Under the pieces are notes generated by a model that was given only the letters and a program-made list of their open reading frames with translations, made no database searches and was not told the origin of the DNA. Shown in pieces: positions 43,986 through 52,448 of a stretch of DNA of 64,000 nucleotides (its first letter is position 1; each line of letters opens with the position of its first letter). The position numbers were made by a program, and so were the translations under genes. Location of the stretch: contig JAFRMX010000013.1 of the NCBI GenBank assembly GCA_017430455.1, positions 33,007 to 97,006 on the forward strand. Reading direction: 5' to 3'. This stretch comes from Oscillospiraceae bacterium. Its GTDB lineage: Bacteria > Bacillota > Clostridia > Oscillospirales > Oscillospiraceae.

Positions 43986-44042
43986 AGGTCTATCAGCTAT
44001 CGATCTCGCAGAGAGTCTATCATCGATAGACCTGTCTGTCAA
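43986..44042 (-). promoter_or_regulatory. Promoter of the BlaI/BlaR1-like operon with two operator-like sites
   Basis: Minus-strand TTGACA (44037-44042), 17-nt spacer, TAGACT (44014-44019). The perfect dyad GTCTATC-ATC-GATAGAC (44015-44031) fills the spacer and overlaps the -10. A second, imperfect GTCTATCAGCTATCGATC (43988-44005) lies downstream, so BlaI-type repression at two sites is plausible. Confidence 0.85.
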
Positions 44043-44112
44043 GCCCCGGATTCATATAACTCGGATATCCGCTCTATTCAGTTATCTCGTTTCCGTCCAT
44101 TGTCCGAAATAT

Positions 44113-44144
44113 AATAATTCAGAGGGTCAGACCCCCTGAATTAT
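44113..44144. repeat. Palindromic repeat bracketing the BlaI/BlaR1 cassette, right copy
   Basis: ATAATTCAG (44114-44122), centre GGGTCAGACCCC, CTGAATTAT (44136-44144): a perfect 9-bp inverted repeat, sister of the copy at 41492-41523. The remaining sequence to 44451 holds the diverged repeat copy at 44246, a terminator, and AT-rich GTGTATAAA words near 44360; no gene seen. Confidence 0.7.
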
Positions 44145-44245
44145 GCTTATATATCGTTCTACGGAACAGTTTATTAAGAAAATGATGTTTTTCGGTTATT
44201 TTTTTTACAAAAAAATACAATTTACAATTCATCATTACATCTTTA

Positions 44246-44299
44246 AACCATTGCAGCGCATCGGATACGAATAAAAACACTTTATGCACTTATTTCATA
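44246..44299. repeat. Diverged repeat copy B (pair of 41141-41195)
   Basis: Same orientation and about 80% identical by eye to copy A; in this copy the 3' part forms the arm of the terminator at 44273-44312. Confidence 0.55.
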
Positions 44300-44312
44300 A
44301 AGTGTTTTTTTT
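44273..44312. terminator. Terminator downstream of the DUF234-like gene
   Basis: AAACACTTTAT (44275-44285) / ATAAAGTGTTT (44297-44307), perfect 11-bp stem with T8 on the plus side and T5 on the minus side, where it serves the minus-strand gene ending at 44452. Confidence 0.8.
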
Positions 44313-44451
44313 GATATGTAGTTCATATGTATTCAAGAGAGCATACATCAGAATTAAGTGTATAAAGTGTATATATTCTGAAAGTCTTGCAGTTCAACGG
44401 TTTTAAAATGTGTTTAAATCTATCTCCAATTAGATTTTGAAGTGCATATAT

Positions 44452-45792
44452 TCAATACCTCAGCCTTTCCAAGGTTACTTCATGAAGGTAATCATCATAT
44501 TTTGAATAATGCACGCACCAGTCACTGAATCTGTTTACGCTGAATACTGTGAGTTCTTTTTCAGTGCCGGGAAAACTGATCCTTACGGCTTCTATTATAT
44601 CTTTCAGTTCCTTTTTTTTGAATGTGCTTTTAACTGATTCCGGAAACACACAGAATAGTGTTGTATATCCCGCAGAAACGCTAAGGTCTATCTTAATTCC
44701 CTCACCATAAGAATTTACACCTCTTATATTTTTTTCTACTGTCAAATTTTTTCCTTCCTGAAAAGGCTTCAGATAATCTCTTTCGGATTTCTTCAGGAAA
44801 CGCATACATGCCTCCCGAAAAACCGGCATGGCTATGGCATCATCTATATCATCTCTAATGATCTTATTAAGCTTTTCCTTATCAGCGATCTGATAATTCC
44901 GGTTCTTATAAATGTACCTGAACCAAGAAGTAATATATGTGTTTGAGCAATAATACAATGAAGTGTTTTTCTTGTCTTTTTCTCTGACAGGAACAACAAA
45001 ACCGTTATTAATCAGGGCTTCAAGACAGTTTCCGCACTTGTTGTACGGCAGATTGATGTCCTTTGCTATTTCGCTCAGTCTGTGGTTTCCTTTGGAGATA
45101 CTGTAAAGAATCGGATAATAGCTTTCGGGTGTTCGGAATGATTTTTCCAGAAGATCCGGAAGATATGATGAATAAAGAGAATCATACCTTAATAACATAT
45201 CCAGGGCATGATCATAATCCGAGCTTTCATCGATATCCCGAATGAACATATATGTGCCGCCGGTGAGTGCATATAATCGGAGGATATCCGGTCTTCGCAT
45301 CCCCGGAAAAGCATAGAAATAATCAGAAAGCTGCATTCCGCCGGACCAATTATCCTGACCTTTGAGAGGATTCGGATCCGACACCGCTTCGCATGTGCGA
45401 AAGAAGCTTCCTATTTTAGTCATTTTTTTAAATGTATTCAGGCATTTTTGCCTGACAGATACATCGTTCCCGCTTATTATCAGTAAAGTACGGCGATTCC
45501 CCCGCTGTGAGATATACTTTTCAGCAGTTTCTTCCCAAGTATCGGAAATTAAGCTGCTTTCGAGGAAATTCTCTTTAAATAAATCCAAAGCCTCTGCTTC
45601 AGTCAGATTATCCGTCGAAAATATAAAGACATTTCTGTGCTCAGAGATAAGCTTAATTATACAGTCGTTCATCAGACAGATATCATTGAAATACTGTCTG
45701 ATACTATTGCTATAATCTTTAACATGATTTGACGGAAAGGTATCGGTCCATGCCTGTAAGACAGCACGGACTTTTTCATCAACATATCTCAT
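44452..45792 (-). CDS. DUF234/archaeal-type ATPase relative without a P-loop
   Basis: A 446-residue protein. The C-terminal two thirds match the architecture of DUF234-containing ATPases: LRLYALTGGTYMFIRDID, the winged helix YPILYSISKGNHRLSEIAKDINLPYNKCGNCLEALINNGFVVPV (about 225-268) and a C-terminal nuclease-like region (GIKIDLSVSAGYTTLFCVF). The N-terminal ATPase half is present as helical sequence but has no GxxxxGK[ST] Walker A; RTLLIISGND may be the Walker B strand. AT-rich codon use sets it apart from neighbours, consistent with transfer. Such proteins may act in defence or mobile-element biology, but role here is unknown. Confidence 0.7.
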   Translation of the reverse strand: MRYVDEKVRAVLQAWTDTFPSNHVKDYSNSIRQYFNDICLMNDCIIKLISEHRNVFIFSTDNLTEAEALDLFKENFLESSLISDTWEETAEKYISQRGNRRTLLIISGNDVSVRQKCLNTFKKMTKIGSFFRTCEAVSDPNPLKGQDNWSGGMQLSDYFYAFPGMRRPDILRLYALTGGTYMFIRDIDESSDYDHALDMLLRYDSLYSSYLPDLLEKSFRTPESYYPILYSISKGNHRLSEIAKDINLPYNKCGNCLEALINNGFVVPVREKDKKNTSLYYCSNTYITSWFRYIYKNRNYQIADKEKLNKIIRDDIDDAIAMPVFREACMRFLKKSERDYLKPFQEGKNLTVEKNIRGVNSYGEGIKIDLSVSAGYTTLFCVFPESVKSTFKKKELKDIIEAVRISFPGTEKELTVFSVNRFSDWCVHYSKYDDYLHEVTLERLRY

Positions 45793-45801
45793 TATTTATC
45801 C

Positions 45802-45861
45802 TATCATAATATGATAACTACAGCTGACATCGTTTATTATAAACAATGTCAGCTGTTTTTT
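45802..45861. promoter_or_regulatory. Dyad and orphan plus-strand terminator between DUF234-like and PrimPol genes
   Basis: TATCATA-A-TATGATA (45802-45816), a perfect dyad 10 nt before the DUF234-like start, may be its operator. Next to it ACAGCTGACATCGTTT (45820-45835) pairs with AAACAATGTCAGCTGT (45841-45856) with one mismatch and is followed by T6: a strong terminator on the plus strand although no plus-strand gene ends there. Confidence 0.65.
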
Positions 45862-45917
45862 CAAAGAATTATTCCTTTATTGCCAGCATTTTAGCTGTTG
45901 TTCACAAAAAATTAACA

Positions 45918-45970
45918 TTTAATCCCGTTATCCAATGCCGTATTTTTGCATGGTAAGTGAGGGGATTAAA
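45918..45970 (+). other. Structured inverted repeat upstream of the PrimPol gene
   Basis: TTTAATCCC (45918-45926) and GGGATTAAA (45962-45970) are perfect 9-bp arms; within the 35-nt loop CCAATGC and GCATGG can form a second stem. It lies 76 nt upstream of the chosen start codon and may be an operator, leader structure or priming site. Confidence 0.5.
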
Positions 45971-46046
45971 CATCCGTTTATTTGTTAATTCACGTGGCCG
46001 CGGAATTAAAACATATTTTGGAAAGGATTTTAAAGAAAAGCAGAAA

Positions 46047-48443
46047 ATGAACCATCAAATCAAAAATCTGCCTGGAGAGCTTCGGGAAAAAGGGAGTTTC
46101 TGTACCTGGCGCTATGAGACGCGAGGTGACAAAAAGACCAAAGTCCCCTACAACCCGAAAAGCGGAAACAATGCCAGATCCAATGATATCGGAACGTTCT
46201 CCGATCTCGATACCGCCCTGTCGGTGAAGGACAAATACGACGGACTGGGTTTCGGAGTATTCGGGGAATTTTCGGGAATAGATATAGACCATTGTGTGGA
46301 CGAGAACGGTCACTTGTCGTCCCTTGCCTTCGATATCATCAAGACAATGGACTGTTATTCCGAACTGAGCCCTTCCGGAACAGGCGTGCATATCTATTTC
46401 AAGACAAAGGATTTCTTCTATGACAAGGAAAAATACTACATCAAATCCCCCAAAGATATAGAGGTATATATCGCGGGGTGTACCAACAAGTATCTCACCT
46501 GTACCGGAAATGTCCTGTCATCGTTCTCCACGGACTTCGGTTACAGGGATGAACAGCTTAAGACAGTACTTGAGACGTATATGAAAAGAGAAGAGAGAAA
46601 TGATAACTCTGATGATTTGAGAACGCTCCGCTCTGAGAAGGACGTGGGTCCGGGTCTGTCTGACGACGAAATAATCGCCAGGATCGGAAACGATCCGCTC
46701 TGGAACGGGGACTGGGAAGGCTCCTATGCTTCGCACTCGGAGGCGGACCTCGCCCTCTGCTGCAAGCTCGCCTTCTGGACGGGAAAAGACGAAGAGAGAA
46801 TGGATTCCCTATTCAGAGTCTCCGGCCTTATGAGGCCGAAATGGGACGAGATGCACGGAGCTCTGACATACGGGGACAAAGCGATAAGAAGAGCATGTTC
46901 GTTCTGTACAGATGTATATTCCGGTGATTTCCCCATCCGTCCACCGTCAGTAAGCAATGGAAAAGCATCCGAAAACGCGGATACTGTGTTCGGAGAGATC
47001 GTACCGCTGAAAAGTTCGGAGGCGGAGCTTCCGGAATTTCCGATACATGCTCTGCCGAAAGACGCCTTTTACTACTGCAAAGCTGTGGCGGAGAACACCC
47101 AGACCGATCCGGCCATGGCGGCGATGTTCTGCCTCACATCTATGGCGCTGGCAAACCAGAACAAATATATTGTAGAGGTAAAACCGGGCTGGACAGAGCC
47201 GCTGAATCTCTATTCGGTGATCTGTGCTCCCCCTTCCGAGAGAAAGAGCCCTGTTCAGAGGCGTTTTACAGAGCCGATAGATGAATATGAATTTGCCTAT
47301 AACGAACACTTGAAGCCCAGGATACTTGAACGCAAAAACGCGTTTAAGAATCTGGAAAGACGGATCAACATCATGAAAAAGGAACTCTCTTCCGCCTGGG
47401 ATCCCGGACTCTCTGCCGAGATCAACGAGCTGGAGAAGGAAAGAGATGAGATGAATCAGATACACGAAAGGCAGTTCTACGGAGACAATATTACCCCCGA
47501 ATCTCTCCAGAGGGACCTCTATGAAAACGACGGAGTTTTCTCGATAATATCTACAGAGGGCGGACTTTTCGACAATATCGGAGGAAAATACAGCGGAAAG
47601 GCAGACTACGACATTCTCCTGAAAGCCTTCAACGGAGAGAGGGCGAGACTGAGCCGTATCGGGCGCGGAAAACAGGATCTGCCCAACCCTTATCTCACCA
47701 TCATGATCTCCTGCCAGCCGACCGTTCTCGGAGAAGTCATGCAGGACAAGGGAATGAGGGGAAAAGGGCTCCTTGCGAGATTCAACTACGTGTTTCCGGT
47801 ATCATATGTGGGCTCGAGGACCTTTGAGACCGAGCCGGTGCCCGAACAGCTCGAGGACAATTACAAAGGCTTTATCCTGAAAATGCTCTACGCGCCGGAG
47901 CCGGAGATCCCCCAGATCCTCACTTTCAGCCCTGAGGCGAGGAAGATCCTCTCAGATTATTTCGCTGAGAACGAAAGGTATATGAAGAATGACGGAAAGG
48001 ACTTCGGAGACTGGTGCGGAAAGCATGTCGGGATCGTCGCGAGAATAGCGGCCAATCTGTTTGTCGGTCTCCGGGAAAACACAGACGATACGGTTATTGA
48101 CTGGGAGACCGCTCTGAGAGCCGTTACGATCGGAGAATGCTTAAAAGAACACGCGAGATACGCGTTTGAGCAGATCTGCGGTGATGAGGACCTGAGCAAC
48201 GCGGAAACGCTGTTAAGGAAACTGAAGGCGCTGAAAAAGCCTTCTCTTAAAAGACAGGAACTGTTCAGAGCCGTACACTGCAGCCGCTTCCCGAAAGTCG
48301 GCTCTCTGGAAACGCCTCTGACTATCCTGGAGAACTGCAATTATATTATTCAGGCAAGACCGGACAGTACCGGAAAGGTGGGGAGGCCGCCGGATATCCG
48401 TATCTTTGTAAATCCCGCCCTTCTTTCGGAAGAGTCTTCGTAA
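46047..48443 (+). CDS. PrimPol (AEP primase-like) plus DUF3987 helicase-like replication protein
   Basis: About 798 residues. The N-terminus resembles phage NrS-1-type primase-polymerases: FCTWRYETR, VPYNPKSGNNA, then GVFGEFSGIDIDHCVDENG with the catalytic DxD (IDID) and SPSGTGVHIYFK. A linker (about 170-290) leads to a DUF3987 domain (PEFPIHALPKDAFYYCKAVAENTQTDPAMAA, VICAPPSERKSP as a P-loop-like segment, IISTEGGLFDNIGGKYSGKADYDILLKAFNGE) and a C-terminal winged helix. Such proteins initiate replication of phages and integrative elements; no integrase or capsid gene is nearby. ATG at 46047 gives MNHQIKNLPGELREKG; ribosome binding site weak, GTG at 45957 is an alternative. Confidence 0.82.
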   Translation: MNHQIKNLPGELREKGSFCTWRYETRGDKKTKVPYNPKSGNNARSNDIGTFSDLDTALSVKDKYDGLGFGVFGEFSGIDIDHCVDENGHLSSLAFDIIKTMDCYSELSPSGTGVHIYFKTKDFFYDKEKYYIKSPKDIEVYIAGCTNKYLTCTGNVLSSFSTDFGYRDEQLKTVLETYMKREERNDNSDDLRTLRSEKDVGPGLSDDEIIARIGNDPLWNGDWEGSYASHSEADLALCCKLAFWTGKDEERMDSLFRVSGLMRPKWDEMHGALTYGDKAIRRACSFCTDVYSGDFPIRPPSVSNGKASENADTVFGEIVPLKSSEAELPEFPIHALPKDAFYYCKAVAENTQTDPAMAAMFCLTSMALANQNKYIVEVKPGWTEPLNLYSVICAPPSERKSPVQRRFTEPIDEYEFAYNEHLKPRILERKNAFKNLERRINIMKKELSSAWDPGLSAEINELEKERDEMNQIHERQFYGDNITPESLQRDLYENDGVFSIISTEGGLFDNIGGKYSGKADYDILLKAFNGERARLSRIGRGKQDLPNPYLTIMISCQPTVLGEVMQDKGMRGKGLLARFNYVFPVSYVGSRTFETEPVPEQLEDNYKGFILKMLYAPEPEIPQILTFSPEARKILSDYFAENERYMKNDGKDFGDWCGKHVGIVARIAANLFVGLRENTDDTVIDWETALRAVTIGECLKEHARYAFEQICGDEDLSNAETLLRKLKALKKPSLKRQELFRAVHCSRFPKVGSLETPLTILENCNYIIQARPDSTGKVGRPPDIRIFVNPALLSEESS

Positions 48444-48473
48444 AAAAAAGCGCTGAGGCGTAAACCTCAGCGC
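48442..48473 (-). terminator. Terminator of the ppk1-ROK operon
   Basis: Minus-strand hairpin GCGCTGAGG/CCTCAGCGC (48450-48458 with 48465-48473) followed by T8. The T tract overlaps the stop of the convergent PrimPol gene. Confidence 0.85.
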
Positions 48474-48544
48474 GGTATGCTCTAAATAAAATAATAAAAA
48501 AATCAGTTTTTAAAGTGTATAAATTATATTTGATCTGTCGGCAC

Positions 48545-49507
48545 TCACATGCTCTGTTCGATGAGAGCGAGTTCGCCGTAGAGGATCGAGTCGTCTCCGA
48601 GCTCCGCGATCTTTATATCGACAGTGGGCCTTATCGAGCGCATGCAGTACCTGTCGAGCTCTTTGAGTATCTTCTCGAGGAAGATATCTCCTACCGCCTC
48701 CATAACGCCTCCGCCGTATACGATAAGGTCGGGGCTTATGGTATTTATCATATTGCCTGTGGCTATCGCGAGATAATGGCAGGCCCTGTCCACCGCCTCG
48801 ATCGCGACCTCATCGCCCGCGGCGAGGGCCTTTTTGAGCTTCTTGCTCTTGAAGACTCCGTCCGTGACAAATTCGGCCATCATCGTATCGCGCCCGCGGC
48901 TTATCTGCTGGCGGATATAGTTGGTCATTCCGGTCTTGCTGGCGAAGGTCTCGAGGCAGCCTCTCTGCCCGCAATTGCAAAGGGGGCCTTCGGGCTCCAG
49001 GATCATGTGCCCGTATTCGGAGGCTTTGAATTTGTTCCCCGTATAGAGTTCTCCGTTGAGGACCATTCCGCCGCCCATTCCGGTCCCCACAAAAAAGCCG
49101 ATTATGTTCCTGTAGCCCCTTCCGGCGCCGTAGATATATTCGCCGAGAACGCCGAGGTTGACGTCGTTTCCGACGAAGAAGGGGATATTGAACTGCTTTT
49201 CCATGGCGCCCCTCAGATCGTAGTCGCGCCAGGGCAGGTTCGGAGTAAAGAGAACGATCCCGGTATTCTGGTCTATCACTCCGGGAGCACAGGCGGCTAT
49301 GGCTTTCACGTCGCTTTTGGCAATGCCGGATCCTTCGAGCATTTCCTCGACAACGCTTATTATCACCTTCTCGACATTTGCGCTCTCGCTGCCGTCTCCT
49401 TTGGAGCGCTTTTTGAGACGGTATACTATCTCCTTCTTCTCATTGAATATGGCGCCGAGGACCTTGGTTCCGCCGACGTCCAGGCAGATGCAGTATTTTT
49501 CTGACAT
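48545..49507 (-). CDS. ROK-family sugar kinase (glucokinase-like)
   Basis: A 320-residue ROK kinase: phosphate-binding CLDVGGTKVLGAIF, catalytic GNDVNLGVLGE (Asp), GTGMGGGMVLNG, the HxCxCGxxGCxE zinc motif here as GPLCNCGQRGCLE, and GGGVMEA. The family phosphorylates glucose, N-acetylglucosamine or mannose. It starts 45 nt after the ppk1 stop with no terminator between and a good ribosome binding site (GGGAG), so it is co-transcribed with polyphosphate kinase. Since actinobacterial polyphosphate glucokinases are also ROK proteins, a polyphosphate-linked role is conceivable, though the zinc motif fits ATP-dependent members. Confidence 0.9.
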   Translation of the reverse strand: MSEKYCICLDVGGTKVLGAIFNEKKEIVYRLKKRSKGDGSESANVEKVIISVVEEMLEGSGIAKSDVKAIAACAPGVIDQNTGIVLFTPNLPWRDYDLRGAMEKQFNIPFFVGNDVNLGVLGEYIYGAGRGYRNIIGFFVGTGMGGGMVLNGELYTGNKFKASEYGHMILEPEGPLCNCGQRGCLETFASKTGMTNYIRQQISRGRDTMMAEFVTDGVFKSKKLKKALAAGDEVAIEAVDRACHYLAIATGNMINTISPDLIVYGGGVMEAVGDIFLEKILKELDRYCMRSIRPTVDIKIAELGDDSILYGELALIEQSM

Positions 49508-49552
49508 GTCTTTAGTCTCCCTGAGTTTTGATAATGATTTGTTCGTCTTTAT

Positions 49553-51652
49553 TTAGGATCTTCCTCCGAAGAGCCTTCTCCAGAAGGATCTCTTCTCCGG
49601 AGCTTTCAGATCTTCCTTCCCGTCGTCCAGGCTGAACTTAAGGCCCGAGAAGTAGCGGTAGAGCTCCTCCTGCGAGGAAGTCCCCTCTCCGCCGGGCTCG
49701 CGGATATAGGTCCCGTCGCTCTGCATGGTGCGGGATTTTTCCCTGTCTGTTCGAAGCGAGTCCAGGATATGGTTTATCTGCTCTCTCGTGTCCGCGGTCT
49801 TCACCTCCATGAAGGCCTCGACCCTGCGCTCGAGGTTCCTGTTGAGAAGATCTCCGGAGCCTATGAAAATGCGCTGCTCGTCCCCGTCTCCGAAGCTGTA
49901 TATCCTCGAGTGTTCAAGCCATCTGCCGACTATGCTCGATACGGTGATGTTCTCGGTAAGCCCCGGTATGCCCGGCAGCAGGCAGCAGATGCCTCTGATG
50001 AAGAGCTCGACCCTGACGCCGGCCTTCGAACACTCTATGAGCTTTTCCATGACATCGGGATTGTTCATGGAGTTGCATTTTATCGCGACGTGGCCCTCAT
50101 CGCCCTTCGCGATCTCGCCGTCCAGATATTCCATAACCTTTGTCTTGAAGCTTTTGGGGGCTATCCAGAGCGAGTGCGTCTCGGGCGGGAGCTCTCCGTT
50201 TATCATGGCGGCAAATACCTCCTCGGCCTCAGTGCCCGCCGCCTCGTCCGCCGTAATCAGCGAGAGGTCCGTATACTGCTCGCAGGTGACCTCGTTGTAG
50301 TTGCCGGTGCCGACCTGGGTTATGTGGAAGATGTTCCCTGCCCTGCTGCCGGTGATGACGCAGAGCTTGCTGTGGACCTTGTGCTCCGGAAGCCCGTAGA
50401 CGACCCGGCAGCCCGCGTCCTCCAGGAGCTCGGAATAGTCTATGTTGTTCTGCTCGTCGAACCTCGCCCTGAGCTCGAGCAGGCAGACGACGTCCTTGCC
50501 CTTGTCCGCCGCGTAGGCCAGCGCAGCCGCGACCTTGCTGCTCGCGGACATGCGGTAGAGGGTTATCTTGATGGAGAGCACGTCAGGGTCATCGGCCGCC
50601 TCGTATAGGATGTCCACAAAGGGGAGCATGCTCTGGAAGGGATAGCTCAAAAGCAGGTCCTGCTTCTCGATGTATTTGAAATACTCGCCCTTGTTGAGCC
50701 CTATCTGTCTCGCCGGTTTATGTTCGGCATAGCGGAAGCCCTCCTGGTTCGCTATCGCGCTTCTGAAGCTGAGATCGAAGGGGACTGAAGTCTGAAAAAC
50801 ATTCTCCTCCTTTATGCGGAGCTTCTTGATCAGAAGCGCCCTGGAGGCCTCTGTGAGCTTGCCGTAGATCAGAAGCCTGACAGGCTGCTCGCGCTTGCGT
50901 TTGGAGAGCATGCTCGAGGTCTTCGACCTGAGATCCCCGCTGTCATCACCTAGGTTGGAGAGATAGACGTCCGCGTTTCTCGTGACTCTGATGACGGCAG
51001 ATTCTTTTACCGTCTCCTTCTTGAACAGCAGCGGGAGGAAATGGCGGACGAGCCTCGATGTCATCACTATCTTCTGTCTGCCGTCGATCTCGAAGCTCAC
51101 GTAGGGATTCAGCCTCGCCAGCGGCACGAGCGCCATCCTTCTCTGACCGTTTTTCTCCAGGAAGGCTATTATGTATGACTCCTGGCCCCAGAGGAAGGGG
51201 AAGGAGCCGTTTAAGTCTATGTATTTCGGGAAAAGAGAGTCTTTCATGTCGCCGAAGAGCTTCTTGCACATCAGCTCGTCGACTTTGCTCGTCTTCTTGA
51301 AATCCAGGATGTCTATGCCCCTGTCACGAAGGCTCTGCTTCATATCCTTCCAGATGCTGTCGAAGAGCTGCTGCTGGGTCCTTGTAACCCGGAGCACTTC
51401 GGCGATGGTCTCCGAGGGGAGCATTCCCGAGACCGGATCGCGCCTGTCGGGGGCAAGGAGCGCGCGGTGAGTAAGTATCCCGATGCGGACACGGTAGAAT
51501 TCCTCAAGGTTCGACTGGTAGATCATCAGGAACTTGAGTCTCTCAAGAAGCGGCACGCTGCCGTCCGCCGCCTCCAGAAGCACGCGCTCGTTGAAGGAGA
51601 GCCAGCTCAGCTCCCTGTTGATATAGCAGTTTTCTTTTTCGATAACGGCCAT
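49553..51652 (-). CDS. ppk1: Polyphosphate kinase 1
   Basis: A 699-residue PPK1 that reversibly transfers the gamma phosphate of ATP to polyphosphate at the membrane or in the cytosol. N domain: YINRELSWLSFNERVLLEA; H/C1 domain: IKITLYRMSASSKV with the arginine of the active site, FDEQNNIDYSELLEDAGC, GLPEHKVHSKLCVI with the autophosphorylated His in HKVHSK; C2 domain: GICCLLPGIPGLTENITVSSIVGRWLEHSRIY with the second His. GGAGG precedes the ATG. Leads an operon with a ROK sugar kinase. A second, VTC-type polyphosphate polymerase lies 5.4 kb away. Confidence 0.97.
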   Translation of the reverse strand: MAVIEKENCYINRELSWLSFNERVLLEAADGSVPLLERLKFLMIYQSNLEEFYRVRIGILTHRALLAPDRRDPVSGMLPSETIAEVLRVTRTQQQLFDSIWKDMKQSLRDRGIDILDFKKTSKVDELMCKKLFGDMKDSLFPKYIDLNGSFPFLWGQESYIIAFLEKNGQRRMALVPLARLNPYVSFEIDGRQKIVMTSRLVRHFLPLLFKKETVKESAVIRVTRNADVYLSNLGDDSGDLRSKTSSMLSKRKREQPVRLLIYGKLTEASRALLIKKLRIKEENVFQTSVPFDLSFRSAIANQEGFRYAEHKPARQIGLNKGEYFKYIEKQDLLLSYPFQSMLPFVDILYEAADDPDVLSIKITLYRMSASSKVAAALAYAADKGKDVVCLLELRARFDEQNNIDYSELLEDAGCRVVYGLPEHKVHSKLCVITGSRAGNIFHITQVGTGNYNEVTCEQYTDLSLITADEAAGTEAEEVFAAMINGELPPETHSLWIAPKSFKTKVMEYLDGEIAKGDEGHVAIKCNSMNNPDVMEKLIECSKAGVRVELFIRGICCLLPGIPGLTENITVSSIVGRWLEHSRIYSFGDGDEQRIFIGSGDLLNRNLERRVEAFMEVKTADTREQINHILDSLRTDREKSRTMQSDGTYIREPGGEGTSSQEELYRYFSGLKFSLDDGKEDLKAPEKRSFWRRLFGGRS

Positions 51653-51724
51653 GACACAGACCTCCGAGTTTATTGGATAAATATTACAGCAGCTCCCTTA
51701 TCAAGTCAATGCCGCGGGAAGAAT

Positions 51725-51751
51725 AAAAAAGCCGGCCCGCGGGGACCGGTC
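51725..51751 (-). terminator. Terminator of mntP
   Basis: GACCGGTCC.. / ..GGCCGGC stem on the minus strand (51731-51751) ending in T6 (51725-51730), just after the mntP stop. Confidence 0.75.
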
Positions 51752-51753
51752 TT

Positions 51754-52365
51754 TTATACAAATGATTTTATGAATATCTCGAGACCTATGATTATCAGGA
51801 TCGTTCCGCCGATAAGCCCCGCGAAGCGGTCGAGCTTCGTGCCGAAGGCCCTCCCGAGCTTCAGGCCGGAAAGGCAGATTGCGAAGGTCACGGCAGCGAT
51901 GATAAGCGCCGCGAGCAGCGCCTCAAAGGCGCCGTACCCGCTGATCGTAAATCCCACGGAGAGCGCGTCTATCGAGGTTGCAAGGCCCTGGAGAAGAAGG
52001 GTCTTCATCGAAATCGCGGCCGCGCTTTCCGGTTCCCCGCTCCCGTCCTCTTTAGTCTCCTTTCTGCTCCGGAAGGCTTCGATCAGCATTTCCCCGCCTA
52101 TATACAGAAGGAGAAGCAGGGCGATCCAGGGAATGAATTTCCTGAAAGCGCTGAAGGTCTCCTCGATGAAGCGCACGCAGACCCAGCCGATCAGCGGCAT
52201 TGCGAACTGAAAGAAGGCATATATGCCGGCCATCATGATCCGTCTGGGCCGGGGCATCTCAGGCTCTCTGAGGCCGTTCGCTATGCAGACGGAAAAGGCG
52301 TCCATCGCAAGGCCCGCGCCGAGCCCTATGCTGTTTATTAGAAAGAAGCGATCGAGAACTGCCAT
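51754..52365 (-). CDS. mntP: Manganese efflux pump MntP
   Basis: A 203-residue membrane protein with six helices in two homologous halves. GLGAGLAMDAFSVCIANGL and its mirror QGLATSIDALSVGFTISG carry the paired Asp residues of the MntP/YebN family that bind Mn(II). Charged loop RSRKETKEDGSGEPES separates the halves. No yybP-ykoY manganese riboswitch was recognised in the short divergent region upstream. Confidence 0.95.
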   Translation of the reverse strand: MAVLDRFFLINSIGLGAGLAMDAFSVCIANGLREPEMPRPRRIMMAGIYAFFQFAMPLIGWVCVRFIEETFSAFRKFIPWIALLLLLYIGGEMLIEAFRSRKETKEDGSGEPESAAAISMKTLLLQGLATSIDALSVGFTISGYGAFEALLAALIIAAVTFAICLSGLKLGRAFGTKLDRFAGLIGGTILIIIGLEIFIKSFV

Positions 52366-52409
52366 TTTTTCGCGTACCTGATCTTCCTGTATTATTTTTG
52401 CTTCCCGGG

Positions 52410-52418
52410 TGATATAAT
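52410..52418 (+). promoter_or_regulatory. Extended -10 promoter of the L-serine dehydratase gene
   Basis: TGA-TATAAT (52410-52418), 30 nt before the ATG; -35 weak. Confidence 0.55.
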
Positions 52419-52448
52419 CATAAAAAAGCCGGTCGGGAAGGAACAGAG

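Noticed and set aside
40840..48500. Whole region as a prophage or integrative conjugative element
   Set aside because: No integrase, transposase, capsid, relaxase or type IV secretion gene is present and no att duplication was found; only the PrimPol protein is phage-like.
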